Shown one piece after another: positions 13,530 through 25,413 of a DNA stretch of 64,000 bases. The stretch is from Lineus longissimus (Eukaryota > Nemertea > Pilidiophora > Heteronemertea > Lineidae). The notes beneath the pieces are model-generated. The model made no database searches and was not told where the DNA came from. It worked only from the letters and a program-made list of their open reading frames with translations. The position numbers and the translations under genes were made by a program. The first letter of the stretch is position 1. Every line of letters begins with the position of its first letter. Where the stretch lies: positions 24,336,646 through 24,400,645 of the forward strand of contig NC_088311.1 of the NCBI RefSeq assembly GCF_910592395.1. Reading direction: 5' to 3'.

Positions 13530-14596
13530 GTACCAGGTCCAGGATTAGGTCCAGGATTAGGACCAGGATGAAAACCAGGGCCCAGAGGCCCCTGAGAAGG
13601 TCCTGACTGAGGATTTGTGTTACCTTGGGTGGGCAGTCCCTGCTGTTGCTGAGCTTCAAGTTCTTGGTCACGTCTCCTTTTAAAACAGAAACCCATCTCA
13701 TGACCATCACGACCACAATACGTACAATGCCGAGCCCTCCTACCAGGGGCTGTACTAATCTGACCGAGAGCAACCAGCGCGTCATTTAGCTTTTTCGAAA
13801 GCGCGTCTATCTGCTTCTGCATACCAGGTCCCGACGGTCCGTCTGCGACACCCGGCCTCGTCATGTTCACCTTCTGGGGACCCTTCCTAGCCTCTCCAGG
13901 TTTCTCGGCCCTTTGGAAACTTTCCTCAGCCAGCGCCCTAGACAAAGCATCGTCCAAGGTGTCGCAGTCGGCCCGCCTGACCTGGAGCCGAACTTCCCTA
14001 TCGGTTAGTGCCTGAGTAAAGTAGTCCACCGCCATCTCTTCCCGTATCGCCACTCCTGCCGATGGAAAGGCCTTCAAGACCAGACGACGGATGTCTGCGG
14101 CCAATTGGACGTAAGTCTCTGTTTCAAGCTTACGCCGCGCCGCCAGTCTGGCCTTGAATACCTTCACATCAGCAGGGCAACCCCGCAGCCTGAAAGTTTC
14201 ACAAAAGGTATCGAAATTACATTTCTCAAAATCATGCATGTCTTTGTAAACACGAAAAGCATCGTCCTTAAGTCGCAAGGGCACAAAACTCATTAGCTGC
14301 TCCTCTGACCAATGGTTCACCCTCTGCACAATTCGCACTCTTTCCACCCAATCTTCGAAATCTGTCTTACCATCGTTATTATACCAATCCGGTAACACCA
14401 CCGGTTTCTTATGGAACAGCTCGTCATCGGACTCAGCTGTTGCCCCATAAGGAGTCGAATAACGCATCCGACCAGAAGAACCCGGAGTTGCGGGCGGTGG
14501 TGGCCCAACCATCACATTCGTCATCTCCTCCTGCATCCCCTGCAGGGCTGTGCCAATCTGCGACAGGAATTCGTCTACCCGTCCAGATGGGTCCAT
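13511..14596 (-). CDS. gag: Retrotransposon Gag protein with one zinc knuckle
   Basis: Gag forms the virus-like particle and binds the element RNA. I take the ATG at 14594-14596 (MDPSGRVDEF), giving 361 residues; the frame is open further upstream, but that lies in the leader. The N-terminal half is the capsid-like retrotransposon gag region, with WVERVRIV and LKDDAFRVY segments. A single CCHC knuckle, C-x2-C-x4-H-x4-C (CTYCGRDGHEMGFC), is followed by basic residues. The tail is a Gln/Pro/Gly-rich run of PNPG repeats ending at the TAG 13511-13513. The leader from the LTR to the start is about 370 nt. Confidence 0.88.
   Translation of the reverse strand: MDPSGRVDEFLSQIGTALQGMQEEMTNVMVGPPPPATPGSSGRMRYSTPYGATAESDDELFHKKPVVLPDWYNNDGKTDFEDWVERVRIVQRVNHWSEEQLMSFVPLRLKDDAFRVYKDMHDFEKCNFDTFCETFRLRGCPADVKVFKARLAARRKLETETYVQLAADIRRLVLKAFPSAGVAIREEMAVDYFTQALTDREVRLQVRRADCDTLDDALSRALAEESFQRAEKPGEARKGPQKVNMTRPGVADGPSGPGMQKQIDALSKKLNDALVALGQISTAPGRRARHCTYCGRDGHEMGFCFKRRRDQELEAQQQQGLPTQGNTNPQSGPSQGPLGPGFHPGPNPGPNPGPGTGNPHF
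13523..13529 (-). promoter_or_regulatory. Candidate -1 ribosomal frameshift site GGGAAAT
   Basis: On the minus strand the gag codons ACG GGA AAT contain G GGA AAT, a heptamer of the X XXY YYZ form in the correct phase. Slipping by -1 enters the pol frame directly. The pol frame is closed upstream by TAA at 13545-13547 and gag stops at 13511-13513, so the shift must occur within about 31 nt, and this is the only canonical heptamer there. Downstream, GGCTGG can pair with TCAGCC, enclosing a CCCT/AGGG hairpin, as a possible stimulatory structure (inferred by eye). Confidence 0.75.
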
Positions 14597-14948
14597 GTTC
14601 AAGCTAACACAAATATCAAAATAAAAATAAAAAATTGGCCACTCACCGAGCTTTCCTGATGATCCACACCTAGCGTGCAATAAACTAAATCTAAACTTCA
14701 AATGAATAACATTGTCTCATCCACTCATCTCCACCGCATAGCATGACACACCAGACTGACCAGAAATTCCAAAAAGTTTCCCATGATACATTTAAACCAG
14801 CAATATTACCTTGACAAAAAAAAACACACGTCAGCCAAAACAGGCTACCTCCCCCCTCCAACAAGTGTCACGACCCAGTGACAACTCACAAGAAGCAGAA
14901 AAAGTGAAATATAGATAGCAATTAGTAAGTATTACCGGCCAATGAAAA

Positions 14949-14962
14949 CCACGCGGGTGCCA
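14949..14962 (-). other. Primer-binding site
   Basis: Two bases inside the 5' LTR the minus strand reads TGGCACCCGCGTGG, the complement of a tRNA 3' end finishing in CCA. From memory it is closest to an arginine tRNA of the CCU type (tail ...GGGTGCCA), but the tRNA was not verified. Confidence 0.7.
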
Positions 14963-14964
14963 AT

Positions 14965-16196
14965 TGTAACGACCGTCCTTGTGAATGGAATTGTCGTTAA
15001 TGAGTTCCCGTCAACCCCTGGCAAAATGAATGAACCTTCACCAGCGTTGACGAGAACCAGAGTTTGTGGGGGTGTGCATTGACCGATAAATTATAAGCGC
15101 TAGAATATACCCAAAATATGTTTATTATGAACAAACTAGATTCCAGATTTCACTTCACATTCATCCAACCCAATAAACTGCATGGCCAACCAGATATGAC
15201 CCCAGGTTACCCAAATTCCTTCTCACCACACTTGTTCTACCAACAACCCAGAAGCCTAAATTCCCCTGTCAAAACGACATCTAATTGGAGGAGAAATCAC
15301 CTATTAATCAAAGTACCAGTCAGATGAACCAAAGCCAATGTAAATCTATACAGGGTGGCCCAAAACAGTTCACCAACCAAGACATGGAACACTCCGAACT
15401 AAGATTCCCCAGAACTTGTATCACCTGGAATCACTTTCTGATTATGTAACTCAAAACCTATGCCAAGCAGGGAAGTCAGAACAAGATTAAACACTATCAA
15501 AATCCAGTATAAAACAAGTGACATGATCATGACATGTCGGACAGGAATTGTGGGCAACTTTGCCCAGCTTCTTCACACAAAGTTCCAACTCAAACAAACT
15601 AAAAGAAACCTCAGGAAAACCCGGTCAGTCTGGCCATAACAGGATATTGACAAACCCAGCCCTAGAGGCACACGAAGGGGGTAAAATTATAGGTCACATG
15701 GCAGAAATACGGAACTCGGAATTTGAGGATTTATACTCACAAGAAAAGCCAAAAGTCAGCAAACGTTCCCATGTACATGACATACATGGTGAAGATTGGG
15801 CGTGTCACACCATGCAGCGGTTCAGAGAGATGAGACAAAAATGTAGGCTCTACTCAGCCATAGGAACCAAGCAAAATCACAGAAAGAAAAGGTCTACCCG
15901 TCTGGTAGCAAACGCGCTAGGTATGGACACTGATCAAAGCTAGGGCCCAGTTTTATACAGAAAGATTACCTCATCTCAACGAACCAATGCCTGCCGTAAC
16001 AGCCAGAATTCACCAACCCTATTACAAAGTAAGCCACACAAAAGAAGCTAAAATCATTAGCCCAGAACACAAAGGAGACCAACGATCATCACTTGAAAAT
16101 ACCTCAGGAGATTACCAAATTATAGGCCCAAGCAAACCAGGTCAAAATTATGACATAACCATTAACCATGCAAGGCCCATAACGACTTCCGTTACA
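14965..16196 (-). repeat. 5' LTR of the Gypsy element
   Basis: This is the second 1,232-bp LTR and lies upstream of gag in element orientation. It has the same TGTAAC...GTTACA ends and appears identical to 8067-9298. It should carry the element promoter and polyadenylation signal; I could not locate these with confidence. Confidence 0.93.
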
Positions 16197-16200
16197 ACTG
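16197..16200. repeat. Target-site duplication, right copy (ACTG)
   Basis: Matches 8063-8066 and completes the insertion signature. Confidence 0.75.
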
Positions 16201-17059
16201 CGTGCTCTGAAACATGCTTCATTCGGCCCCAAAAATGTCCACAAATAATGCAATGATAATAAGCAAGTTCGCTTTCTATGTCAGTTCTTTTCTGGATACT
16301 AACCGTAATGTTCCAGTCAAATAGGACCCATTGTCATGACTACAATGAAGAGATATTGAATAACGTGGCCTGATTGACGTTTTCATTCAGTTGCGCTCAA
16401 CTGTGACGGCCAAGTGGTCGCACAATGCTTTTGGGCTGCAGCCTCACCGTTTAAATGCAAAGTCGTGCGCATGCGCATTTGGTCAATCAAACCGGCCGCG
16501 GAAAATGAATCTGTGCATTTTGTAAATTCCACTTTCCTAAGTATATTTTGGAAAATTGTGATAAAATATTTTTATATTGATGTGTTAGTTATGGTTATGA
16601 ATAGGTAAGGATGGTGTAATGCCCGAATGTAATGTTGGTTTTCCTGTGTGTACGTGTTGGCACAATGTTTTCATTCGCCCTTGTCCAGCCAGAACGGAGA
16701 ACGAGAAGCCAACTGGGTAGAAAATGCAGTGCATTTCCACGTACATCATGTACATGGGTCCTGTTCAAATTGCACCATGACCAAATCCACGCAACGACAA
16801 CGAACGGTTAAGACGAAGTTCTCTCTCTCATCCGCAGTAATATGATATCTATGGCGTCTTAGAGAGAACGATAATACAGTGCTGAAACTTGGTCGGCTCG
16901 ACTCACTCTGGAATGGTGAAATTTGATCTTTGATTGAATGACTTCAAGCTTTGTTAAAGTCGCTCAAATAAATCATATTGCAAAATAATCATATTGCATT
17001 GCAGATGTACGAGTGGTGATTGTTTACAAAGCTGATATATAAAAAATATAACGTCTGTC
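16201..17059. other. STIL upstream region
   Basis: Sequence between the retrotransposon and the proposed STIL start. It holds a perfect palindromic NRF1-type site (listed separately) and GC-richer sequence around 16460-16500, consistent with a TATA-less promoter. No other gene is seen. Confidence 0.55.
16466..16477 (+). promoter_or_regulatory. NRF1-type palindromic site
   Basis: TGCGCATGCGCA is the perfect palindromic form of the NRF1 consensus, a frequent element of CpG-rich and often bidirectional animal promoters. It lies about 270 bp inside the genomic flank of the retrotransposon and about 590 bp before the STIL ATG. Confidence 0.6.
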
Positions 17060-20000
17060 ATGTTGGGACAAGTTGCTCAAAGGTGAGTCAGAGAGTGGTG
17101 TTTGTCAAGAAGGCCATTTTGATTATATTCAAGCCCTGAATAAGTCCAACAGAAATTGATAGCTCTCTCAGGATGACGGTCACTGGCTGTACTTGACTTA
17201 TAAAAAACACTTGATTGAAGACATTGTCTGCTTCATATTCAATCATGACATGATTCAAGTAGCATGCTATTAAAAGCAGTGTGTCAGGTTCAGATTATCA
17301 GACTCCCACTACATGTAAACCCTCCACTTCTATGAAGGTGGGTAAAAGTCAAATGTACCCTCTTGTGGAGACCCTGGAACTTGTCCTAATCTCAGGCTCT
17401 ACAGTTGACTTTAATGTCCCATTCTGTTTTCTATTTCAGATACTCCAGCCATAGCGCTTCTAGTAAGAGTGTGGTGACCCTCAGTTTTCCAATTACAAAA
17501 TGTGCTCTATGGGATCACACTCCAACAGGATCAACAGTCAATGTTCATTTAGCGTATTATAGGTAAGAAGCAAAATTCTCAAAGTATTTTTTGCCTCATG
17601 AAAAAAATTATAATCTGCCTTTTCACACCCTGGTGACCCTTAGTCAATTTGGAAATCCAAAGTTTAGAATTTATGGCACAACCTATCTGAGGTGGAGGAT
17701 CATCTGAGGACAAACATTGACTAACCAGGGGAAATAGACTTGGATGGACAACCACTAGTAAAATTGCTTTTCACCTCTTGACTACCGGGCCATTCGAACT
17801 GTTCCATACCGAGGCCTTTTTTGGTATTATTGTGCAGCCACGTGCATCCTCATGAACAACCGTTTTCTAATCATGTGAATTATTAGAAGTGTGTCCTCTG
17901 TTCCATTTCAGGAATGTTGAAATTCACGTCGAGAAAAAGGTGCTGCAGTTAGCCCAGAGATATGCTGATGATTCTGGAAGCAACCGATACCATTGTCTGC
18001 TTACTGGCTCCGTCCTCTCTGAAATAGGTATGCGCATAAAAACTTCCTAATTCAGTTATTGTTAAGAGAGTCTGTCAGAATAAAATGAAACATGTATAAA
18101 ACAGAATATCTTTTAAGAATTTTTCCTGAATCAAGATCATTTTCAGTGCAAATTAGATTTATTACTTTCTGATAAATCCAATTTGAAGAAAACTGTTTCC
18201 TCTGACTCCAAAGTTGTTAACCTAAATATGAATGTACCATCTTTTTAAACTTCAGATGGAGAAGGTGTAAAGTTATTGCTTGATCGGTTCGACCCAGGCC
18301 GAGATAATGCGGGGTTCAGTCCAAGTGCTATGGTACCTGGTGACATCAGCATTCCTTGCATTGTAAGTATGTTTGGTGTTGAATCAGTGAAGTTTGGTCT
18401 TGCCACTCTAATAACTCTAATGTCCAAATCAGATTGTACTCAAACATAATGACACTGGTATAGTCAGTCGTTCTTGACATATTGTAAGATTTTTGTTGGA
18501 TACCCATTTTGTGCCAAGTTGAGCTTAGACAGTGGCATCAGAAATGAAAAAAGCGTGAGGATACAAGGGCAATGTAGGTCAATAAGACGGATATTAAGAG
18601 CAGGGCTTCGTACTTGTACGTAATTTGCGTATTTTATACGTAGACAGAATTGGTTTCTACGCTCTACATCACCTTACCTTGATTTGGTGATGTATTGGAC
18701 TGCTGCCAATTTCTCATTCATGCACATATATTCTTTATCAACATAGTTGTCCTATTTTTTTCCCTGGTGGCTAGATCTTTTTATGCTTGTTATTTAGATG
18801 CAGAAGAAAGATGCGAACTCAACCAGTCAAGCGTCTGTATCCGATTACATTACAGTACTCAAGGTGAGACCTTGTCACTGTGTCAGTGCATTGCAATGAA
18901 ATACGACTGTATGTTAGACTGAAGAAATGATAACTGTTTCGTTGGATACCGAGAAAGGAGAATCAGCTGAATGGATTATGTTCAATCAAAGCATCAAATT
19001 GAGAGGGATGTTGCAAGTGACTAGTGGTGATGTCCTGTTTAGAGTTATGATGAAGACTTCTGCTAAGTTGAGCATGTGTAGATGTTGGGGTATTAAAGCA
19101 GAGTGTCATTAGGTTATATCTTAAATAAAACTTTCCTCCACTTTCAGATGCTTGAACAGCGATGTGGTACAAATGACAAAGTGGAGCTGATAAACTTCTT
19201 CATTCTGAAGTGCCTCAGCAAATACGCTGCCAGTGGAAGCGACATATCTTTGGCGATGGAGTTTGACTTCATCACCCTGGCGACCAGCTTGAAGGCAACT
19301 CCTATCAGCTCTGTTCCAATAATGCCCACTGCTCTGTCAAAGAATCTGATGGGGCCAATGAATATGAGTAATTTACAAGGAGAGCCAAAGATGGGGTAAG
19401 TGTGTGTTCTCTTTGAAATAGCAGAAATAGGAATTTCTGTTTCTCTCTTTGGACACCATAACTAACTGAGAGAATAACAAACCAATGTATTTTTGTCAAG
19501 TTATGCTCTTCCAACTCCATTGAGGGTGATTGCACCGCACCTCCTATTACAATGATGGTTGATCTGAATGTTTTCTATATGTTGTCTCTTACGATATTTC
19601 AGTTACCTTACCATGGACCATACCCGTAAATTACTGCTGATCTTACAGTCTGATCCGAAGGTTCAAACCCTTCCACTCGTGGGAATGTAAGTAGCCGGCA
19701 TCTCAAATATTCCTTTCTCAGTGATGTGACAACACTTCACCCCGACCACGACCCCTACCAAAAGGAGCAGGATAGCTTTCCATGGAGATGTGAGCAGATC
19801 AAAATATCCCTAAATTTCAGCAGTAAAACTACATGTATTTCAACTTATATTTCACAAATGTACTACAAAGTAAGAATATATTATGTTAATATTTTCAGCT
19901 GGGTGACTGGTGTGCGGTATGTGTATGACCCGTACGTCTGGTGCAGCTGTCTCCGATACCTTCATAACAATAGCATACAGGAAAGGTAAAATTATCTCTT

Positions 20001-23000
20001 AGCTCGAGTATCTAATTTGAAACGGCAACTTGCATTTCTCTGTATAAGAAAACTTATCGCACTTAGTGCAGAGAAAACAGCTATATTTTGCTCTACGTTG
20101 TGTGTTTTTCCTAATGCTTCCTCTTCTTCTTCAGAGTGTGTGCTGCCCCAGAAGCATTCCTTGTTGCCCTCTTCTCGCCACTCCACTCGAAGCCCGAGTT
20201 CTACGAATGTTTGACGGAAGACAAGACGTCTCGCCTCAAGTTTGAGCTCAACACTTGCCTGGAATCTGTGGAATTGACGCAGGTATGTTGAAGAATATAA
20301 AGCCTCATTGAGAACTCTGGCCACGTTTGAATTTCAAAAATCACCAGTTTTTGTCAATGTGATTCATGCCATGACCATGTGTGTTTGAACATACTTCTCT
20401 TTGGTTTCAGTCTGTCCAGTATCGACCGGACGATTGTCTCGTTTTCGATCTTCAGAAGGTAGATAATGGTGCGAAGATGCAGGCATTTACTTCAGCAACA
20501 GAGGCGCTCAAACAAGCTATGTGAGTACCAGATTCTGTGGCGTTGTACAGAACAAAAATTGTTTGATGGTGAAAGAATAAATTGTCTTGATCATGTTAAT
20601 AGACCGGCATGCCATCCCACAACTCTTGGTTGGTGAGTCTGACACCGTTAACCAGTGTGCTTGCAGCCTATTTTGAAATCATCTACCTAGTCTTGTTTTC
20701 TTAATGCTCTTGACAATATTTGTTCCATGTTTCAGCCCCGAGAAGGACAAACCACAGAAACCACTGACTGAAATCTCAGTGAATATCGATGACTTGATGC
20801 CACGCTCATCGCCTTCACCTCATCAGACCAAGGTCAGTGTTTATGAGATTTAATAATGTTCATTTCCTGCCATGCAGGATATTCTGCAGAAGTACCTTAG
20901 AACCTTATAAACATGATCAAGGGTCTCGGTGAGATCAACATTCCCCCTGCTGTAATGGAACCTCATCAAAGACAGTGTTGCACAAAGAGAGATTCTGTGG
21001 TGTTCAGTACAATTTCCATTCATCCCAAGGCAGTCTTATGAGGACAAAGGTGTATCGTAATCATGTTCAAATAATCAGCTCCCTAACCAGTTCCATTTGA
21101 ATTGCAGGCGCCCGTTATCCAGCCCCAGGTGCCTGAGGTATCCTTACTGTTTGATGACGAGGGAGTCAAGAGCCAGCCACCAAGGATGCCGCTGGGATAT
21201 TCAGTCTTCAAGCAAAGGAATGATGAAAACAGTCCAGTCCTTAACGAATCCAATGCTCATCGGAATAAGTCCGCCTTGCAAAGTCAATCTTCCAGCGTTC
21301 GTGCACCTCTGAAAACGCTCAATCGGGATATTAACTCAAAAGCTAAAATGTCGCAGAGCTCGAGATTGAATCGGGAGAATGTTTCTGTGGAAAAAACCTC
21401 AACACATGACTATTCTCGAAGGATATCCCTTGAATCAAAAAGTGAACAGGAGGAGAATACAGACACTGGTAGCCCTGGCGGTTATTTTGGAGTTAGTTCA
21501 AGTGGGCCCTTCCCTGGTTCAGCTAAAGGTCCAAGTAGTCATGGCATGCGTATGCGGAGCCCGAACATGGCACCTGCGGCAAGTCAGTCTGGTCAGTACG
21601 GGATGCGTTATACGTCGCCACCGTATATGGGACCAAGAGCCCCTTACTCAGATCAGTATTATCATCCTGGGATGCAGTTGCATCCTGGCAGCACAGGATC
21701 ACCCCCTGGAATGTATCCAATGCCTCCACGTGGTGGATACCCAGTTAGGGGACAAATGCCCCGACATCCTTATGGAGGCTACATGCCAAGACCTTATCCT
21801 GGGCAGTATGCTCCTCGAGGTCCACCGGTCACGGGTCCAGGACCGTACTACCCCCAATCCCAGGGAAACAGGTACCCAGTGCCACCATATCGGCCTGCAC
21901 AGTATCGATCATCACCACCTCAACCAATGAACACTTTCACATCTACCTCGGACACAATGGTACCTCCACCTCGAAACGTTGCTCAAGAATTCAACCCCAG
22001 TCCATCAACAAACATGCCGTCATTTCAGCCCGTGTCATCCCACATTGTCTCCTCTGTTACAACAGCTTTGCAAACGGCCAGTTCGAATATCTCCAGTGGA
22101 GTTGCAGCAACAAATGGCAACTCTTGCTCCATCCAGACAAGTCATGCAAGTCCATCCAGAGATAGCCAACCTCATGGTGCGATTCCTCCTCTGACACCAT
22201 CAGCAGGGGAGCCAAGCCTGCCCTTGTCAAGCCCGGGTTCTATTACCACGAACATGGCACAGGAGAAGCCAGACAACGGCCATGAAGTGAATGGTGTGGC
22301 AGTCACACCAGAGGTATACAAGCTCCTCAAGCAGCAAGACACACAGCTCAAACTACTGCAGGCGCAGCTGCAGAAACTCTTGGCCAATCAGGAACCAAAG
22401 GAGCAAGAAGTTGAGAAACCCTCGGTCGACAGCAGTGCTGACTCTTATCAATCCATCATGAAGAAGTTCCAGTCGACGCCATCTAAGAAGAGTTGCAGTA
22501 TCGCGACAAACACTAGTTTGTTCTTCTCCGGGCCTGCCTCTCCTCAGCGGAGTCGCCTTGGGAATCGGGACGTGGCAGACGTCAAGGTGACAGACTCCTG
22601 CAAAGGGAAACGGCTGTCCCTTGGAAGTGAAACGATCGTCGCCGAACACCAGCCTAATTCGTTGGGAGGCACCACTGATGAAGATGATGATGAGACGACA
22701 AATGGTACCGAGACGACGAATAATAATTCGTTTACGTTCAGCATGCAGATGATGACTCTTCAAGATGGTACAATGGAGAGCTCCATGTCAGATATGATCG
22801 TCGACTTACCCTGCTATGAGTAAGTATAATAGCTTTACCAGCAGTTGGTTGATAAAAATGGTGCAGAGGAAAAACTAAGGTCCCAGCAATGTTTGACTAG
22901 GATCTGGACTTGATCTAAACTCCCCCCTCCCACTTCTCCAACTTTGCCAAATCATTGATATTCTGTATGACAATGTCTTTCTCTCTGCAGTACTGGTTCT

Positions 23001-25413
23001 GGAGGTGATGACCCTGACAGTCAAGACATAAGGAGCGTCAGTATGTACAGCCACCAGGATTCTCCACCAGTATGTATTTCTTAGTAAATGAATCTTCATA
23101 CAGTAGTTGGAAATAACGAATGTGGAGGCAAGCTTTTCCAAATGCTGCTCCATCACGCTGGAACGATTGGCCAAGTAACATTAAGGCAGCTAATACAGTG
23201 AACCAGTTTACAGCACTTCACAAGTCATGGCTATTTAAAGTCTATCCCAGGAGTGAGGAGAACAGCGCTTTGACTCAAAGTTTGATGAGGGCAACCTGGA
23301 ACGGGTTTTTGATTGTGAATATTGATGAATGTTGCAGGTGATGCCTTGTGAGATGGGAGACGAACAGCTGGTTCCTGGAAAGGAAGATAACTCGCGCGAA
23401 TATTATGAAAATTTGATCGTAAGTAGAGTGTGCTCTTCTCAACTGTTTTGATATGCTTGACATCTACACATGTGCATATTGAGTCGCATTTCAAGAAGAA
23501 ATTCGATGTCTGCCCCAAAATAACTTTGACACTTCTTCAAATCTGGCAACATTAGGATGACCCTCTTGGTTTGTAAGACTTTCGTTTTCATTTTCAAAAA
23601 GGGTGTCATGATTTCTTGTTTCTAATTCTAGGGTAACATCCATGACTTACTCAACAAGATTCCTGCCAGCAGTCACCAAGGCAGCGTTCAGAGTTCAGTT
23701 AACTCTTCACTTGTCGACCAGGAACCAGTCCGAGATGTTGCTATGGCAACATTGGAACACTTGAAAAAGATCGGAATCTATAACGAAAAGGATGAAAATG
23801 ATTCTTACGGGTAAGAAGACATCTCATTTTTGACAAATAAGGTTTTTAAATTTTGTTTTCCTGTGAAGTGATGACATCTGCTTCATGAAGGATCTCATCC
23901 TGATGAGTTTACTCCAAAGTATTCGTACTGTCTGACCACAGGAAAGCCATTTTTGACATGTTCAAAATTTGAAATTTCAGTATTAAGTCTTGTTTAGGGA
24001 AAGCTTTACCGGCATTGTAATTTTGCGGACTAAAAACCTCTTTGGGTTGTGTATGAAAGACCTTCTTTGGAAAAAAAGTCAATTTCTGGGAGCCACTTGG
24101 CAGAAAGTGAAAGATGACGAAGATTTCTCTCCTAATTGACATTCTTTGATCATTCTATTTCTTCCTTCAGCGTCAACAAGACCCTGATCAACGTAGAAGC
24201 TGCCGTCCTTCATAAGATTAACTATGTCTCTATGATGTTTGACGACAACAGCGATACTGACGTCTCCATGGAAGTCAACGCGCTCGCCATGAAGTACCTC
24301 AGTGATGACCAGCTCTCCCAGATGGCCAAGTTATCAACCACTTCCCGCGCCCGTCGAGCAGCACGATCATCTCAGAATATCCTGCAGCGTGTCATGCATA
24401 ACAAGGCCGCCGACCAATCATCGAATGTCACACTTTATGGCATGGCAGCTAATAACATGTCATTTGCTACCAAGAAATATATGGAACGCTATGGACTTCT
24501 TGATGGTGGTAAATCGGGTACAAATGCCAGTTTGTGTCTTGATGGAGTTGACGCTGATGACACATGCGCTAATATGTCTGTGCTAAACCAGGAGTATCTA
24601 CGTGTGCCGCCGCAGGCATGGCACAATATGAGCTTAGATGAAGAGCCATCCAAATTGGAAGCATCTGATCATGCTGAATCGAGATCTAGCCCCCTTTTTG
24701 CTGAAAAGGACGATAAGTTCAGTGCTCCCCATCCAAACATTGTCCCCTCAAGCACCGCTGATCATGCCCCAGTATTTATCGATCGATTTGTTCCCGTCAC
24801 AAACCAAAATAATGACTTTGACCAATGCGACAGTTTAATGTCTCGTGGCCAAGCTTCATCGTTCAGCTCTGAATGCTCAAGTTATTGCGGAGATTCCTGC
24901 ACTTCTGGTGAATTCTGTCCTGGCTGTGTCATACCACGGCCCCGCTCCGATACCTTGCCTCTGGGATCACCACGGAGAGTAGAAAAGGGAAGACGGAGAT
25001 CGGAAGGAGAGCCTCTCCATGATTCCTGTCCAGATTTCACCAGAACCAAACCTTTGGATAGTTCACGCTCCATGACAAGATCCCCTGCTGCAAATCCTGA
25101 TTGCCATGAGCAATATGCCAATACCACGGCCGATAGCGCTTCCACAACTGATCACGAGGTGAGGAAAATCTTAGAAAAGCCGATCGGAAGTTTTGAAACT
25201 GATACAGTTTTCTCAGTGGAGGAAAGCCAAGCTGCTGTTACCGCGGAGGATGACGGTTTTAGAGTATTTGACCGCCCAGCTCGAGAAATGAAGCGGGAAC
25301 CGCTGCCACAGCAAGCTGACCTCAGGGTAATGAGCTACAGCTTAAGAGAGGAGTCTGTCTGTGAAACTATTCTAGACATACAGAGACTGAAACAACTGCC
25401 CAAGTTGCTTTAG
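17060..25413 (+). CDS. STIL: STIL centriolar assembly protein
   Basis: STIL (Ana2/SAS-5 family) binds PLK4 and SAS-6 to start centriole duplication. Exons: 17060-17082, 17440-17562, 17912-18027, 18256-18362, 18798-18863, 19148-19395, 19603-19686, 19899-19985, 20135-20282, 20411-20520, 20736-20832, 21108-22819, 22991-23069, 23338-23418, 23632-23810, 24171-25413. All junctions are GT-AG and in phase, giving 1,500 residues (human about 1,287). Family marks: [11 protein letters not shown] near the N-terminus; [21 protein letters not shown]; a Pro/Gly/Tyr-rich linker in the large exon (about 21600-21940); the short coiled coil [17 protein letters not shown] (about 22310-22390), which in the family binds PLK4; and the STAN motif [17 protein letters not shown] (about 24447-24500) for SAS-6 binding. 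The 23-nt first coding exon (MLGQVAQ) is the least certain part: it fits in phase but is tiny. Intron 15 holds a box C/D snoRNA and intron 13 a LINE fragment. Confidence 0.93.
23132..23251 (+). mobile_element. Non-LTR retrotransposon fragment in STIL intron 13
   Basis: An open frame reads [18 protein letters not shown] and then [10 protein letters not shown]. The pattern A-P-x-x-W-N-x-x-P-x-x-I...F...L...LF is the typical C-terminal tail of reverse transcriptases from non-LTR (LINE) elements. Only about 40 codons remain, so this is a decayed 3' fragment. Confidence 0.55.
23857..23945 (+). ncRNA. SNORD41: Box C/D snoRNA, U41-like (family 1), in STIL intron 15
   Basis: C box GTGATGA at 23868-23874, C' box TGATGA at 23901-23906, D box CTGA at 23932-23935. 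A perfect 9-bp terminal stem (TTTCCTGTG at 23857-23865 with CACAGGAAA at 23937-23945) closes the element. The guide GTATTCGTACTG (23919-23930) next to the D box is complementary to CAGUACGAAUAC of 28S rRNA (recalled), with the fifth base from the D box pairing to the U of CAGU. The same guide occurs in three transportin introns. It lies 225 nt before the 3' splice site. Confidence 0.85.

Larger units (their letters stand above)
8067..16196 (-). mobile_element. Ty3/Gypsy LTR retrotransposon, apparently intact
   Basis: This is an 8,130-bp element with two 1,232-bp LTRs, a primer-binding site, gag, pol and a polypurine tract in the correct order for a minus-strand element. Pol order is protease, reverse transcriptase, RNase H, integrase, which is diagnostic of Ty3/Gypsy rather than Ty1/Copia. 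There is no envelope gene; only about 185 bp separate the pol stop from the polypurine tract. Both LTRs read identical and the reading frames are unbroken, so the insertion is recent and may still be mobile. The ACTG flanks show a 4-bp target duplication. It sits in the shared upstream region of CMPK1 and STIL. Confidence 0.93.
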
